Source: Clusia tigrina (lineage: Eukaryota > Arthropoda > Insecta > Diptera > Clusiidae). Taken from it: DNA of 64,000 bases. The notes below the pieces were generated by a model, which ran no database searches, was not told the origin of the DNA, and saw only the letters and a list, made by a program, of their open reading frames with translations. The position numbers and the translations under genes were made by a program. Below, in pieces: positions 24,785 through 37,193 of this stretch; positions within the stretch are counted from its first letter, which is position 1; every line of letters begins with the position of its first letter. The DNA lies in NCBI GenBank assembly GCA_920105625.2, contig CAKKTE020000288.1:496001-560000 (forward strand). Direction: 5' to 3'.

Positions 24785-26351
24785 TTGATAGGTGTAGGAC
24801 CTACCGTATAGAAGTTAGGGCCATTTGAAGTTTTATCAGTGTTTGATTTGGGACTCAAGGGTAGCATAGCTTTGAGCGATAGCTTAAATTGACAAGAGGC
24901 TTGAGTACTTTATTGTTACAAAATTGCAAGGTTTTATGACGCTCCAGTAAAAAGTTACAAGCATTTGTATGTTGCAAACTTTGATAATTGTAGGACGTAC
25001 CGTATAGAAGTTAGGGCCATTTGAAGTTTTATCAGTGTTTTATTTGGGACTCAAGGGTAGCATAGCTTTGAGTTATAGCTTAAATTGACAAGAGGCTCGA
25101 GTACTTTATTGTTACAAAATTTCAAAGTTTTATGACGCTCCAGTAAAAAGTTACAAGCATTTGTATGTTGCAAACTTTGATAGGTGTAGGATGTACCGTA
25201 TAGAAGTTAGGGCAATTTGAAGTTTTATCACTGTTCGATTTGGTACTCCAGGGTAGCATAGCTTTGAGCGATAGCTTAAATTGACAAGAGGCTTGAGTAC
25301 TTTATTGTTACAAAATTGCAAGGATTTATGACGCTCCAGTAAAACGTTACAAGGATTTGTATGTTGCAAACTTTGATAAGTGTAGGACGTACCGTATAGA
25401 AGTTAGGGCCATTTGAAGTTTTATCAGTGTTTGATTTGGGACTGAAGGGTAGAATAGCTCTGAGCGATAACTTAAATTGACAAGAGGCTCGAGTACTTTA
25501 TTGTTACAAAATTTCAAGGTTTTATGACGCTCCAGTAAAACGTTACAAGCATTTGTATGTTGCAAACTTTGATAAGTGTAGGACGTACCGTATAGAAGTT
25601 AGGGCCATTTGAAGTTTTATCAGTGTTTGATTTGGGACTGAAGGGTAGCATAGCTCTGAGCGATAGCTTAAATTGACAAGAGGCTCGAGTACTTTATTGT
25701 TACAAAATTTCAAGGTTTTATGACGCTCCAGTAAAAAGTTACAAGCAATTGTATGTTGCAAACTTTGATAGGTGTAGGACGTACCGTATAGAAGTTAGGG
25801 TCGTTTGAAGTTTTATCAGTGTTCGATTTGGGACTCCAGGGTAGCATAGCTTTGAGCGATAGCTTAAATTGACAAGATGCTCAAGTACTTTACTGTTAAA
25901 AATTTCAAGGTTTTATTACGCTCCAGTAAAAAGTTACAAGCATTTGTATGTTGCAAACTTTGATAGGTGTAGGACGTACCGTATAGAAGTTAGGGCCATT
26001 TGAAGTTTTATCAGTGTTTGATTTGGGACTCAAGGGTAGCATAGCTTTGACCGATAGCTTAAATTGACAAGAGGCTTGAGTACTTTATTGTTACAAAATT
26101 GCAAGGATTTATGACGCTCCAGTAAAACGTTACAAGGATTTGTATGTTGCAAACTTTGATAAGTGTAGGACGTACCGTATAGAAGTTAGGGCCATTTGAA
26201 GTTTTATCAGTGTTTGATTTGGGACTGAAGGGTAGAATAGCTCTGAGCGATAACTTAAATTGACAAGAGGCTCGAGTACTTTATTGTTACAAAATTTCAA
26301 GGTTTTATGACGCTCCAGTAAAAAGTTACAAGCATTTGTATGTTGCAAACT
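24785..26351. repeat. Mixed D/F/C/B/G monomers resembling the 1451-bp HOR
   Basis: Monomers at 25373 (B with GTAGAATAGC), 25569 (B, tail CAAGCAATTG), 25765 (C-like, AGGGTCGTTTG), 25960 (G) and 26156 (B with GTAGAATAGC) match components of the 11.3-15.3 kb HOR. They occur without its F-plus-remnant segment. The first two B monomers are 196 bp apart here but 864 bp apart in the HOR. This is a shortened or ancestral form of the 1451-bp unit. Confidence 0.82.
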
Positions 26352-29300
26352 TTGATAGGTGTAGGACGTACCGTATAGAAGTTATGGCCATTTGAAGTTT
26401 TATCAGTGTTTGATTTGGGACTCAAGGGTAGCATAGCTTTGAGTTATAGCTTAAATTGACAAGAGGCTCGAGTACTTTATTGTTACAAAATTTCAAGGTT
26501 TTATGACGCTCCAGTAAAACGTTACAAGCATTTGTATGTTGCAAACTTTGATAAGTGTAGGACGTACCGTATAGAAGTTAGGGCCATTTGAAGTTTTATC
26601 AGTGTTTGATTTGGGACTGAAGGGTAGCATAGCTCTGAGCGATAGCTTAAATTGACAAGAGGCTCGAGTACTTTATTGTTACAAAATTTCAAGGTTTTAT
26701 GACGCTCCAGTAAAAAGTTACAAGCATTTGTATGTTGCAGACTTTGATAATTGTAGGACGTACCGTATAGAAGTTAGGGCCATTTGAAGTTTTATCAGTG
26801 ATTGATTTGGGACTCAAGTGTAGCATAGCTTTGACCGATAGCTTAAATTGACAAGAGGCTTGAGTACTTTATTGTTACAAAATTGCAAGGTTTTATGACG
26901 CTCCAGTAGAAAGTTACAAGCATTTGTATGTTGCAAACTTTGATAGGTGTAGGACGTACCGTATAGAAGTTAGGGCCATTTGAAGTTTTATCAGTGATTG
27001 ATTTGGGACTCAAGGGTAGCATAGCTTTGACCGATAGCTTAAATTGACAAGAGGCTTGAATACTTTATTGTTACAAAATTGCAAGGTTTTATGACGCTCC
27101 AGTAAAAAGTTACATGCATTTGTATGTTGCAAACTTTGATAGGTGTAGGAAGTACCGTATAGAAGTTATGGCCATTTGAAGTTTTATCAGTGTTTGATTT
27201 GGGACACAAGGGTAGCATAGCTTTGAGTTATAGCTTAAATTGACAAGAGGCTCGAGTACTTTATTGTTACAAAATTTCAAGGTTTTATGACGCTCCAGTA
27301 AAAAGTTACAAGCATTTGTATGATGCAAACTTTGATAGGTGTAGGACGTACCGTAGAGAAGTTAGGGCCATTTGAAGTTTTATAAGTATTTGATTTGGGG
27401 CTAACGGGTAGCATAGCTTTAAGCGATAGCTTAAATTGACAAGAGGCTCGAGTACTTTATTGTTACAAAATTTCAAGGATTTATGACGCTCCAGTAAAAA
27501 GTTACAAGCATTTGTATGTTGCAAACTTTGATATGTGTAGGACGTACCGTATAGAAGTTAGTGCCATTTGAAGTTTTATCAGTGTTTGATTTGGGACTCA
27601 AGGGTAGCATAGCTTTGCGCAATAGCTTAAATTAACAAGAGGCTCGATTACTTTATTGTTACAAGATTTCAAGGTTTTATGACGCTCCAGTAAAACGTTA
27701 CAAGGATTTGTATGTTGCAAACTTTGATAGCTGTAGGACGTACCGTATAGAAGTCAGGGGCGTTTGAAGTTTTATCAGTGTTTGATTTGGGACTCAAGGG
27801 TAGCATAGCTTTGAGCGATAGCTTAAATTGACAAGAGGCTTGAGTACTTTATTGTTACAAAATTGCAAGGTTTTATGACGCTCCAGTAAAAAGTTACAAG
27901 CATTTGTATGTTGCAAACTTTGATAATTGTAGGACGTACCGTATAGAAGTTAGGGCCATTTGAAGTGTTATCAGTGTTTTATTTTGGACTCAAGGGTAGC
28001 ATAGCTTTCATCGATAACTTAAATTGACAAGAGGCTCGAGTACTTTATTGTTACTAAATTTGAAGGATTTATGACGCTCCAGTAAAAAGTTACAAGCATT
28101 TGTATGTTGCAAAATTTGATAGGTGTAGGACGTACCGTATAGAAGTTATGGCATTTTGAAGCTTTATCAGTGTTTGATTTGGGACTCAAGGGTAGCATAG
28201 CTTCGAGTTATAGCTTAAATTGACAAGAGGCTCGAGTACTTTATTGTTACAAAATTTCAAGGTTTTATGACGCTCCAGTAAAAAGTTACAAGCATTTGTA
28301 TGATGCAAACTTTGATAGGTGTAGGACGTACCGTAGAAAAGTTAGGGCCATTTGAAGTTTTATCAGTGTTTTATTTGGGACTCAAGTGTAGCATAGCTTT
28401 CAGCGATAACTTAAATTGACAAGAGGCTCGAGTACTTTATTGTTACTAAATTTCAAGGTTTTATGACGCTCCAGTAAAAAGTTACAAGCATTTGTACGTT
28501 GCAAACTTTGATAGTTGTAGGACGCACCGTATAGAAGTTAGGGCCACTTGAAGTTTTATCAGTGTTTGATTTGGGACTCAAGGGTAGCATAGCTTTGAGC
28601 GATAGGTTAAATTGACAAGAGGCTCGAGAACTTTATTGTTACAAAATTTCAAGGTTTTATGACGCTCCAGTAAAAAGTTGCAAGCATTTGTATGTTGCAC
28701 ACTTTGAGAGCTGTAGGACGTACAGTATAGAAGTCGGGGGCATTTGAAGTTTTATCAGTGTTTGATTTGGGACTCAAGGGTAGCATAGCTTTGAGCGATA
28801 GCTTAAATTGACAAGAGGCTTGAGTACTTTATTGTTACAAAATTGCAAGGTTTTATGACGCTCCAGTAAAAAGTTACAAGCATTTGTATGTTGCAAACTT
28901 TGATAATTGTAGGACGTACCGTATAGAAGTTAGGGCCATTTGAAGTTTTATCAGTGTTTTATTTGGGACTCAAGGGTAGCATAGCTTTGAGTTATAGCTT
29001 AAATTGACAAGAGGCTCGAGTACTTTATTGTTACAAAATTTCAAGGTTTTATGACGCTCCAGTAAAAAGTTACAAGCATTTGTATGATGCAAACTTTGAT
29101 AGGTGTAGGACGTACCGTAGAGAAGTTAGGGCCATTTGAAGTTTTATAACTATTTGATTTGGGACTTAAGGGTAGCATAGCTTTAAGCGATAGCTTAAAT
29201 TGACAAGAGGCTCGAGTACTTTATTGTTACAAAATTTCAAGGATTTATGACGCTCCAGTAAAACGTTACAAGGATTTGTATGTTGCAAACTTTGATAAGT

Positions 29301-29640
29301 GTAGGACGTACCGTATAGAAGTTAGGGCAATTTGAAGTTTTATCAGTGTTTGATTTGGGACTGAAGGGTAGAATACCTCTGAGCGATAACTTAAATTGAC
29401 AAGAGGCTCGAGTACTTTATTGTTACAAAATTTCAAGGTTTTATGACGCTCCAGTAAAAAGTTACAAGCATTTGTATGTTGCAAACTTTGATAGGTGTAG
29501 GACGTACCGTATAGAAGTTAGGGCAATTTGAAGTTTTATCACTGTTCGATTTGGTACTCCAGGGTAGCATAGCTTTGAGCGATAGCTTAAATTGACAAGA
29601 TGCTCAAGTACTTTACTGTTAAAAATTTCAAGGTTTTATT
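26340..29640. repeat. 11-monomer block with left flank, copy 3
   Basis: The same marker series appears as in copies 1 and 2: GACACAAGG ~27202, TTGCGCAATAGC ~27616, TTCATCGATAAC ~28005 and AGTCGGGGGC ~28732. It has the full 11 monomers (2156 bp) between the anchors at 27110 and 29266, without the 8-bp deletion of copy 2. The right end shares CACTGTTCGATTTGGTACTCC-type changes with copy 2. Confidence 0.87.
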
Positions 29641-31974
29641 ACGATCCAGTAAAAAGTTACAAGCATTTGTATATTGCAAACTTTGATAGGTGTAGGACGT
29701 ACCGTACAGAAGTTAGGGCCATTTGAAGTTTTATCAGTGGTTGATTTGGGACTCAAGGGTAGCATAGCTTTGAGCGATAGCTTAAATTAACAAGAGGCTC
29801 GAGTACTTTATTGTTACAAGATTTCAAGGTTTTATGACGCTCCAGTAAACCGTTACAAGCATTTGTATGTTGCAAACTTTGATAAGTGTAGGACGTACCG
29901 TATATAAGTTAGGGCCATTTGAAGTTTTATCAGTGTTTGATTTGGGACTGAAGAGTAGCATAGCTCTGAGCGATAGCTTAAATTGACAAGAGGCTCGAGT
30001 ACTTTATTATTACAAAATTTCAAGGTTTTATGACGCTCCAGTAAAAAGTTACAAGCATTTGTATGTTGCAAACTTTGATAGGTGTAGGACGTACAGTATA
30101 GAAGTTAGGGTCATTTGAAGTTTTATCAGTGTTCGATTTGGGACTCCAGGGTAGCATAGCTTTGAGCGATAGCTTAAATTGACAAGATGCTCAAGTACTT
30201 TACTGTTAAAAATTTCAAGGTTTTATTACGCTCCAGTAAAAAGTTACAAGCATTTGTATGTTGCAAACTTTGATAGGTGTAGGACGTACCGTATAGAAGT
30301 TAGGGCCATTTGAAGTTTTATCAGTGATTGATTTGGGACTCAAGGGTAGCATAGCTTTGAGCGATAACTTAAATTGACAAGAGGCTCGAGTACTTTATTG
30401 TTACAAAATTGCAAGGTTTTATAACGCTCCAGTAAAAAGTTACAAGCATTTGTATGTTGCAAACTTTGATAGTTGTAGGACGCACCGTATAGAAGTTAGG
30501 GCCATTTGAAGTTTTATCAGTGTTTGATTTGGGACTCAAGGGTAGCATAGCTTTGAGCGATAGGTTAAATTGACAAGAGGCTCGAGAACTTTATTGTTAC
30601 AAAATTTCAAGGTTTTATGACGCTCCAGTAAAAAGTTGCAAGCATTTGTATGTTGCACACTTTGATAGCTGTAGGACGTACCGTATAGAAGTCAGGGACA
30701 TTTGAAGTTTTATCAGTGTTTGATTTGGGACTCAAGGGTAGCATAGCTTTGAGCGATAGCTCAAATTGACAAGAGGCTTGAGTACTTTATTGTTACAAAA
30801 TTGCAAGGTTTTATGACGCTCCAGTAAAAAGTTACAAGCATTTGTATGTTGCAAACTTTGATAATTGTAGGATGTACCGTAAAAAAGTTAGAGCCATTTG
30901 AAGTTTTATCAGTGTTTTATTTGGGACTCAAGGATAGCATAGCTTTCAGCGATAACTTAAATTGACAAGAGGCTCGAGTACTTTATTGTTACTAAATTTC
31001 AAGGTTTTATGACGCTCCAGTAAAAAGTTACAAGCATTTGTATGTTGCAAACTTTGATAGGTGTAGGACGTACCGTATAGAAGTTATGGCCATTTGAAGT
31101 TTTATCAGTGTTTGATTTGGGACTCAAGGGTAGCATAGCTTTGAGTTATAGCTTAAATTGACAAGAGGCTCGAGTACTTTATTGTTACAAAATTTCAAGG
31201 TTTTATGACGCTCCAGTAAAAAGTTACAAGCATTTGTATGAGGCAAACTTTGATAGGTGTAGGACGTACCGTAGAGAAGTTAGGGCAATTTGAAGTTTTA
31301 TAAGTATTTGATTTGGGACTAAAGGGTAGCATAACTTTAAGCGATAGCTTAAATTGACAAGAGGCTCGAGTACTTTATTGTTACAAAATTTCAAGAATTT
31401 ATGACGCTCCAGTAAAAAGTTACAAGCATTTGTATGTTGCAAACTTTGATAGGTGTAGGACGTACTGTATAGAAGTTAGGGCCATTTGAAGTTTTATCAG
31501 TGTTTGATTTGGGACTCAAGGGTAGCATAGCTTTGAGCGATAGCTTAAAGTAACAAGAGGCTCGAGTACTTTATTGTTACAAGATTTCAAGGTTTTATGA
31601 CGCTCCAGTAAAACGTTACAAGGATTTTTATGTTGCAAACTTTGATAGCTGTAGGACTTACCGTATAGAAGTCAGGGGCATTTGAAGTTTTATCAGTGTT
31701 TGATTTGGGACTCAAGGGTAGCATAGCTTTCAGCGATAACTTAAATTGACAAGAGGCTCGAGTACTTGTTACTAAATTTCAAGGTTTTATGACGCTCCAG
31801 TAAAAAGTTATAAGCATTTGTATGTTGCAAACTTTGATAGGTGTAGGACGTACCGTATAGAAGTTATGGCCATTTGAAGTTTTATCAGTGTGTGATTTGG
31901 GACTCAAGGGTAGCATAGCTTTGAGTTATAGCTTAAATTGACAAGAGGATCGAGTACTTCATTGTTACAAAATT
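29641..31974. repeat. Mixed monomers; third G-H-D-F-E-A series
   Basis: Starts at 30270 (G), 30466 (H), 30662 (D), 30858 (F), 31054 (E), 31250 (A) and 31446 (J-like) repeat the order of 8530-9787. Here the F and E monomers are both complete and the 114-bp deletion is absent. A 4-bp loss occurs at ~31766 (GTACTTGTTAC for GTACTTTATTGTTAC). The segment therefore preserves the undeleted form of the block. Confidence 0.82.
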
Positions 31975-32029
31975 TCAAGGTTTTATGACGCTCCAGTAAA
32001 AAGTTACAAGCATTTGTTTGTTGCAAACT

Positions 32030-32178
32030 TTGATAGGTGTAGGACGTACCGTATAAGGGTAGCATAGCTTTGAGCGATAGCTTAAATTAACAAGAGGCTC
32101 GAGTACTTTATTGTTACAAGATTTCAAGGTTTTATGACGCTCCAGTAAAACGTTACAAGGATTTGTATGTTGCAAACT
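32030..32178. repeat. 149-bp truncated monomer (47-bp deletion), copy a
   Basis: CCGTATA is joined directly to AGGGTAGC, removing monomer positions 27-73. The same joint occurs at 34334-34482, 36546-36694, 37978-38126 and 39695-39843. All five follow an E-type tail with AGGATCGAG, which argues for one original deletion spread by amplification. Confidence 0.93.
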
Positions 32179-34333
32179 TTGATAAGTGTAGGACGTACCG
32201 TATAGAAGTTAGGGCCATTTGAAGTTTTATCAGTGTTTGATTTGGGACTGAAGGGTAGAATAGCTCTGAGCGATAACTTAAATTGAGAAGAGGCTCGAGT
32301 ACTTTATTGTTACAAAATTTCAAGGTTTTATGACGCTCCAGTAAAAAGTTACAAGCATTTGTATGTTGCAAACTTTGATAGGTGTAGGACGTACCGTATA
32401 GAAGTTAGGGCCATTTGAAGTTTTATCACTGTTCGATTTGGGACTCCAGGGTAGCATAGCTTTGAGCGATAGCTTAAATGGACAAGATGCTCAAGTACTT
32501 TACTGTTAAAAATTTCAAGGTTTTATTACGCTCCAGTAAAAAGTTACAAGCATTTGTATATTGCAGACTTTGATAGGTGTAGGACGTACCGTATAGAAGT
32601 TAGGGCCATTTAAAGTTTTATCAGTGGTTGACTTGGGACTCAAGGGTAGCATAGCTTTCAGCGATAACTTAAATTGACAAGAGGCTCGAGTACTTTATTG
32701 TTACTAAATTTCAAGGTTTTATAACGCTCCAGTAAAAAGTTACAAGCATTTGTATGTTGCAAACTTTGATAATTGTGGGACGTACCGTATAGAAGTTAGG
32801 GCCATTTGAAGTTTTATCAGTGTTTTATTTGGGACTCAAGGGTAGCATAGCTTTCAGCGATAACTTAAATTGACAAGAGGCTCGAGTACTTTATTGTTAC
32901 TAAATTTCAAGGTTTTATGACGCTCCCGTAAAAAGTTACAAGCATTTGTATGTTGCAAACTTTGATAGGTGTAGGACGTACCGTATAGAAGTTATGGCCA
33001 TTTGAAGTTTTATCAGTGTTTGATTTGGGACTCAAGGGTAGCATAGCTTTGAGTTATAGCTTAAATTGACAAGAGGCTCGAGTACTTTATTGTTACAAAA
33101 TTTCAAGGTTTTATGACGCTCCAGTAAAAAGTTACAAGCATTTGTATGATGCAAACTTTGATAGGTGTAGGACGTACCGTAGAGAAGTTAGGGCCATTTG
33201 AAGTTTTATAAGTATTTGATTTGGGACTAAAGGGTAGCATAGCTTTAAGCGATAGCTTAAATTGACAAGAGGCTCGAGTACTTTATTGTTACAAAATTTA
33301 AAGGATTTATGACGCTCCAGTAAAAAGTTACAAGCATTTGTATGTTGCAAACTTTGATAGGTGTAGGACGTACCGTATATAAGTTAGGGCCATTTGAAGT
33401 TTTATCAGTGTTTGATTTGGGACTCAAGGGTAGCATAGCTTTGAGCGATAGCTTAAATTAACAAGAGGCTCGAGTACTTTATTGTTACAAGGTTTCAAGG
33501 TTTTATGACGCTCCAGTAAAACGTTACAAGGATTTGTATGTTGCAAACTTTGATAAGTGTAGGACGTACCGTATAGAAGTTAGGGCCATTTGAAGTTTTA
33601 TCAGTGTTTGATTTGGGACTGAAGGGTAGAATAGCTCTGAGCGATAACTTAAATTGACAAGAGGTTCGAGTACTTTATTGTTACAAAATTTCAAGGTTTT
33701 ATGACGCTCCAGTAAAAAGTTACAAGCATTTGTATATTGCAAACTTTGATAGGTGTAGGACGTACCGTATAGAAGTTAGGGTCATTTAAAGTTTTATCAG
33801 TGGTTGATTTGGGACTCAAGGGTAGCATAGCTTTGAGCGATAACTTAAATTGACAAGAGGCTCGAGTACTTTATTGTTACTAAATTTCAAGGTTTTATAA
33901 CGCTCCAGTAAAAAGTTACAAGCATTTGTATGTTGCAAACTTTGATAATTGTAGGACGTACCGTATAGAAGTTAGGGCCATTTGAAGTTTTATCAGTGTT
34001 TTATTTGGGACTCAAGGGTAGCATAGCTTTCAGCGATAACTTAAATTGACAAGAGGCTCGAGTACTTTATTGTTACTAAATTTCAAGGTTTTATGACGCT
34101 CCAGTAAAAAGTTACAAGCATTTGTATGTTGCAAACTTTGATAGTTGTAGGACGTACCGTATAGAAGTTATGGCCATTTGAAGTTTTATCAGTGTTTGAT
34201 TTGGGACTCAAGGGTAGCATAGCTTTGAGTTATAGCTTAAATTGACAAGAGGATCGAGTACTTTATTGTTACAAAATTTCAAGGTTTTATGACGCTCCAG
34301 TAAAAAGTTACAAGCATTTGTTTGTTGCAAACT

Positions 34334-34482
34334 TTGATAGGTGTAGGACGTACCGTATAAGGGTAGCATAGCTTTGAGCGATAGCTTAAATTGACAAGAG
34401 GCTCGAGTACTTTATTGTTACAAGATTTCAAGGTTTTATGACGCTCCAGTAAAACGTTACAAGGATTTGTATGTTGCAAACT
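34334..34482. repeat. 149-bp truncated monomer (47-bp deletion), copy b
   Basis: The joint is the same as at 32030 and lies 2304 bp later. Downstream this copy reads TTAAATTGACAAG where copy a has TTAAATTAACAAG. Confidence 0.93.
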
Positions 34483-35069
34483 TTGATAAGTGTAGGACGT
34501 ACCGTATAGAAGCTAGGGCCATTTGAAGTTTTATCAGTGTTTGATTTGGGACTGAAGGGTAGAAGAGCTCTGAGGGATAACTTGAATTGACAAGAGGCTC
34601 GAGTACTTTATTGTTACAAAATTTCAAGGTTTTATGACGCTCCAGTAAAAAGTTACAAGCATTTGTATGTTGCAAACTTTGATAGGTGTAGGACGTACCG
34701 TATAGAAGTTAGGGCCATTTGAAGTTTTATCACTGTTCGATTTGGGACTCCAGGGTAGCATAGCTTTGAGCGATAGCTTAAATTGACAAGATGCTCAAGT
34801 ACTTTACTGTTAAAAATTTCAAGGTTTTATTACGCTCCAGTAAAAAGTTACAAGCATTTGTATATTGCAAACTTTGATAGGTGTAGGACGTACCGTATAG
34901 AAGTTAGGGCCATTTAAAGTTTTATCAGTGGTTGATTTGGGACTCAAGGGTAGCATAGCTTTGAGCGAAAACTTAAATTGACAAGAGGCTCGAGTACTTT
35001 ATTGTTACTAAATTTCAAGGTTTTATAACGCTCCAGTAAAAAGTTACAAGCATTTGTATGTTGCAAACT

Positions 35070-35173
35070 TTGATAATTGTAGGACGTACCGTATAGAAGT
35101 TAGGGCCATTTGAAGTTTTATCAGTGTTTTATTTGGGACTCAAAAAGTTACAAGCATTTGTATGTTGCAAACT
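35070..35173. repeat. 104-bp truncated F-type monomer (92-bp deletion)
   Basis: GGGACTC runs directly into AAAAAGTTACAAG, removing monomer positions 73-164. The joint occurs once. It accounts exactly for the difference between the 2304- and 2212-bp intervals of this HOR. Confidence 0.92.
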
Positions 35174-36545
35174 TTGATAGGTGTAGGACGTACCGTATAG
35201 AAGTTATGGCCATTTGAAGTTTTATCAGTGTTTGATTTGGGACTCAAGGGTAGCATAGCTTTGAGTTATAGCTTAAATTGACAAGAGGCTCGAGTACTTT
35301 ATTGTTACAAAATTTCAAGGTTTTATGACGCTCCAGTAAAAAGTTACAAGCATTTGTATGATGCAAACTTTGATAGGTGTAGGACGTACCGTAGAGAAGT
35401 TAGGGCCATTTGAAGTTTTATAAGTATTTGATTTGGGACTAAAGGGTAGCATAGCTTTAAGCGATAGCTTAAATTGACAAGAGGCTCGAGTACTTTATTG
35501 TTACAAAATTTAAAGGATTTATGACGCTCCAGTAAAAAGTTACAAGCATTTGTATGTTGCAAACTTTGATAGGTGTAGGACGTACCGTATAGAAGTTAGG
35601 GCCATTTGAAGTTTTATCAGTGTTTGATTTGGGACTCAAGGGTAGCATAGCTTTGAGCGATAGCTTAAATTAACAAGAGGCTCGAGTACTTTATTGTTAC
35701 AAGGTTTCAAGGTTTTATGACGCTCCAGTAAAACGTTACAAGGATTTGTATGTTGCAAACTTTGATAAGTGTAGGACGTACCGTATAGAAGTTAGGGCCA
35801 TTTGAAGTTTTATCAGTGTTTGATTTGGGACTGAAGGGTAGAATAGCTCTGAGCGATAACTTAAATTGACAAGAGGCTCGAGTACTTTATTGTTACAAAA
35901 TTTCAAGGTTTTATGACGCTCCAGTAAAAAGTTACAAGCATTTGTATATTGCAAACTTTGATAGGTGTAGGACGTACCGTATATAAGTTAGGGCCATTTA
36001 AAGTTTTATCAGTGGTTGATTTGGGACTCAAGGGTAGCATAGCTTTGAGCGATAACTTAAATTGACAAGAGGCTCGAGTACTTTATTGTTACTAAATTTC
36101 AAGGTTTTACAACGCTCCAGTAAAAAGTTACAAGCATTTGTATGTTGTAAACTGAGATAATTGTAGGACGTACCGTAAAGAAGTTAGGGCTATTTGAAGT
36201 TTTATCAGTGTTTTATTTGGGACTCAAGGGTAGCATAGCTTTCAGCGATAACTTAAATTGACAAGAGGCTCGAGTACTTTATTGTTACTAAATTTCAAGG
36301 TTTTATGACGCTCCAGTAAAAAGTTACAAGCATTTGTATGCTGCAAACTTTGATAGGTGTAGGACGTACCGTATAGAAGTTATGGCCATTTGAAGTTTTA
36401 TCAGTGTTTGATTTGGGACTCAAGGGTAGCATAGCTTTGAGTTATAGCTTAAATTGACAAGAGGATCGAGTACTTTATTGTTACAAAATTTCAAGGTTTT
36501 ATGACGCTCCAGTAAAAAGTTACAAGCATTTGTTTGTTGCAAACT

Positions 36546-36694
36546 TTGATAGGTGCAGGACGTACCGTATAAGGGTAGCATAGCTTTGAGCGATAGCTTA
36601 AATTAACAAGAGGCTCGAGTACTTTATTGTTACAAGATTTCAAGGTTTTATGACGCTCCAGTAAAACGTTACAAGGATTTGTATGTTGCAAACT
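36546..36694. repeat. 149-bp truncated monomer (47-bp deletion), copy c
   Basis: The joint is the same as at 34334 and lies 2212 bp later. It has a private change AGGTGCAGGACG. It is followed by a B monomer and then directly by G-type sequence, so the 2304-bp unit is shortened here. Confidence 0.93.
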
Positions 36695-37085
36695 TTGATA
36701 AGTGTAGGGCGTACCGTATAGAAGTTAGGGCCATTTGAAGTTTTATCAGTGTTTGATTTGGGACTGAAGGGTAGAATAGCTCTGAGCGATAGCTTAAATT
36801 GACAAGATGCTCAAGTACTTTACTGTTAAAAATTTCAAGGTTTTATTACGCTCCAGTAAAAAGTTACAAGCATTTGTATATTGCAAACTTTGATAGATGT
36901 AGGACGTACCGTATAGAAGTTAGGGCCATTTAAAGTTTTATCAGTGGTTGATTTGGGACTCAAGGGTAGCATAGCTTTGAGCGAAAACTTAAATTGACAA
37001 GAGGCTCGAGTACTTTATTGTTAGTAAATTTCAAGGTTTTATAACGCTCCAGTAAAAAGTTACAAGCATTTGTATGTTGCAAACT

Positions 37086-37193
37086 TTGATAATTGTAGGA
37101 CGTACCGTATAGAAGTTAGGGCCATTTGAAGTTTTATCAGTGTTTTATTTGGGACTCAAGTAAAAAGTTACAAGCATTTGTATGTTGCAAACT
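37086..37193. repeat. 108-bp truncated F-type monomer (88-bp deletion)
   Basis: GGGACTCAAG runs into TAAAAAGTTACAAG, removing about positions 76-163. It affects the same monomer type and nearly the same interval as the deletion at 35143, but the breakpoints differ by a few bases. The next monomer is again F-type, so two F monomers sit in a row. Confidence 0.92.

Larger units (their letters stand above)
31975..37160. repeat. 2304/2212-bp HOR, about 2.3 copies
   Basis: A distinctive truncated monomer recurs at 32030, 34334 and 36546, with intervals of 2304 and 2212 bp. 2304 equals twelve monomers minus a 47-bp deletion and one 1-bp deletion. The second interval is 92 bp shorter because of a further deletion at ~35143. 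The type order is B, C, G, F, E, A, J, B, G, F, E, truncated. Markers include CACTGTTCGATTTGG, GTGGTTGATTTGG, GTATATTGC and AAGGTTTCAAGG. Confidence 0.9.
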
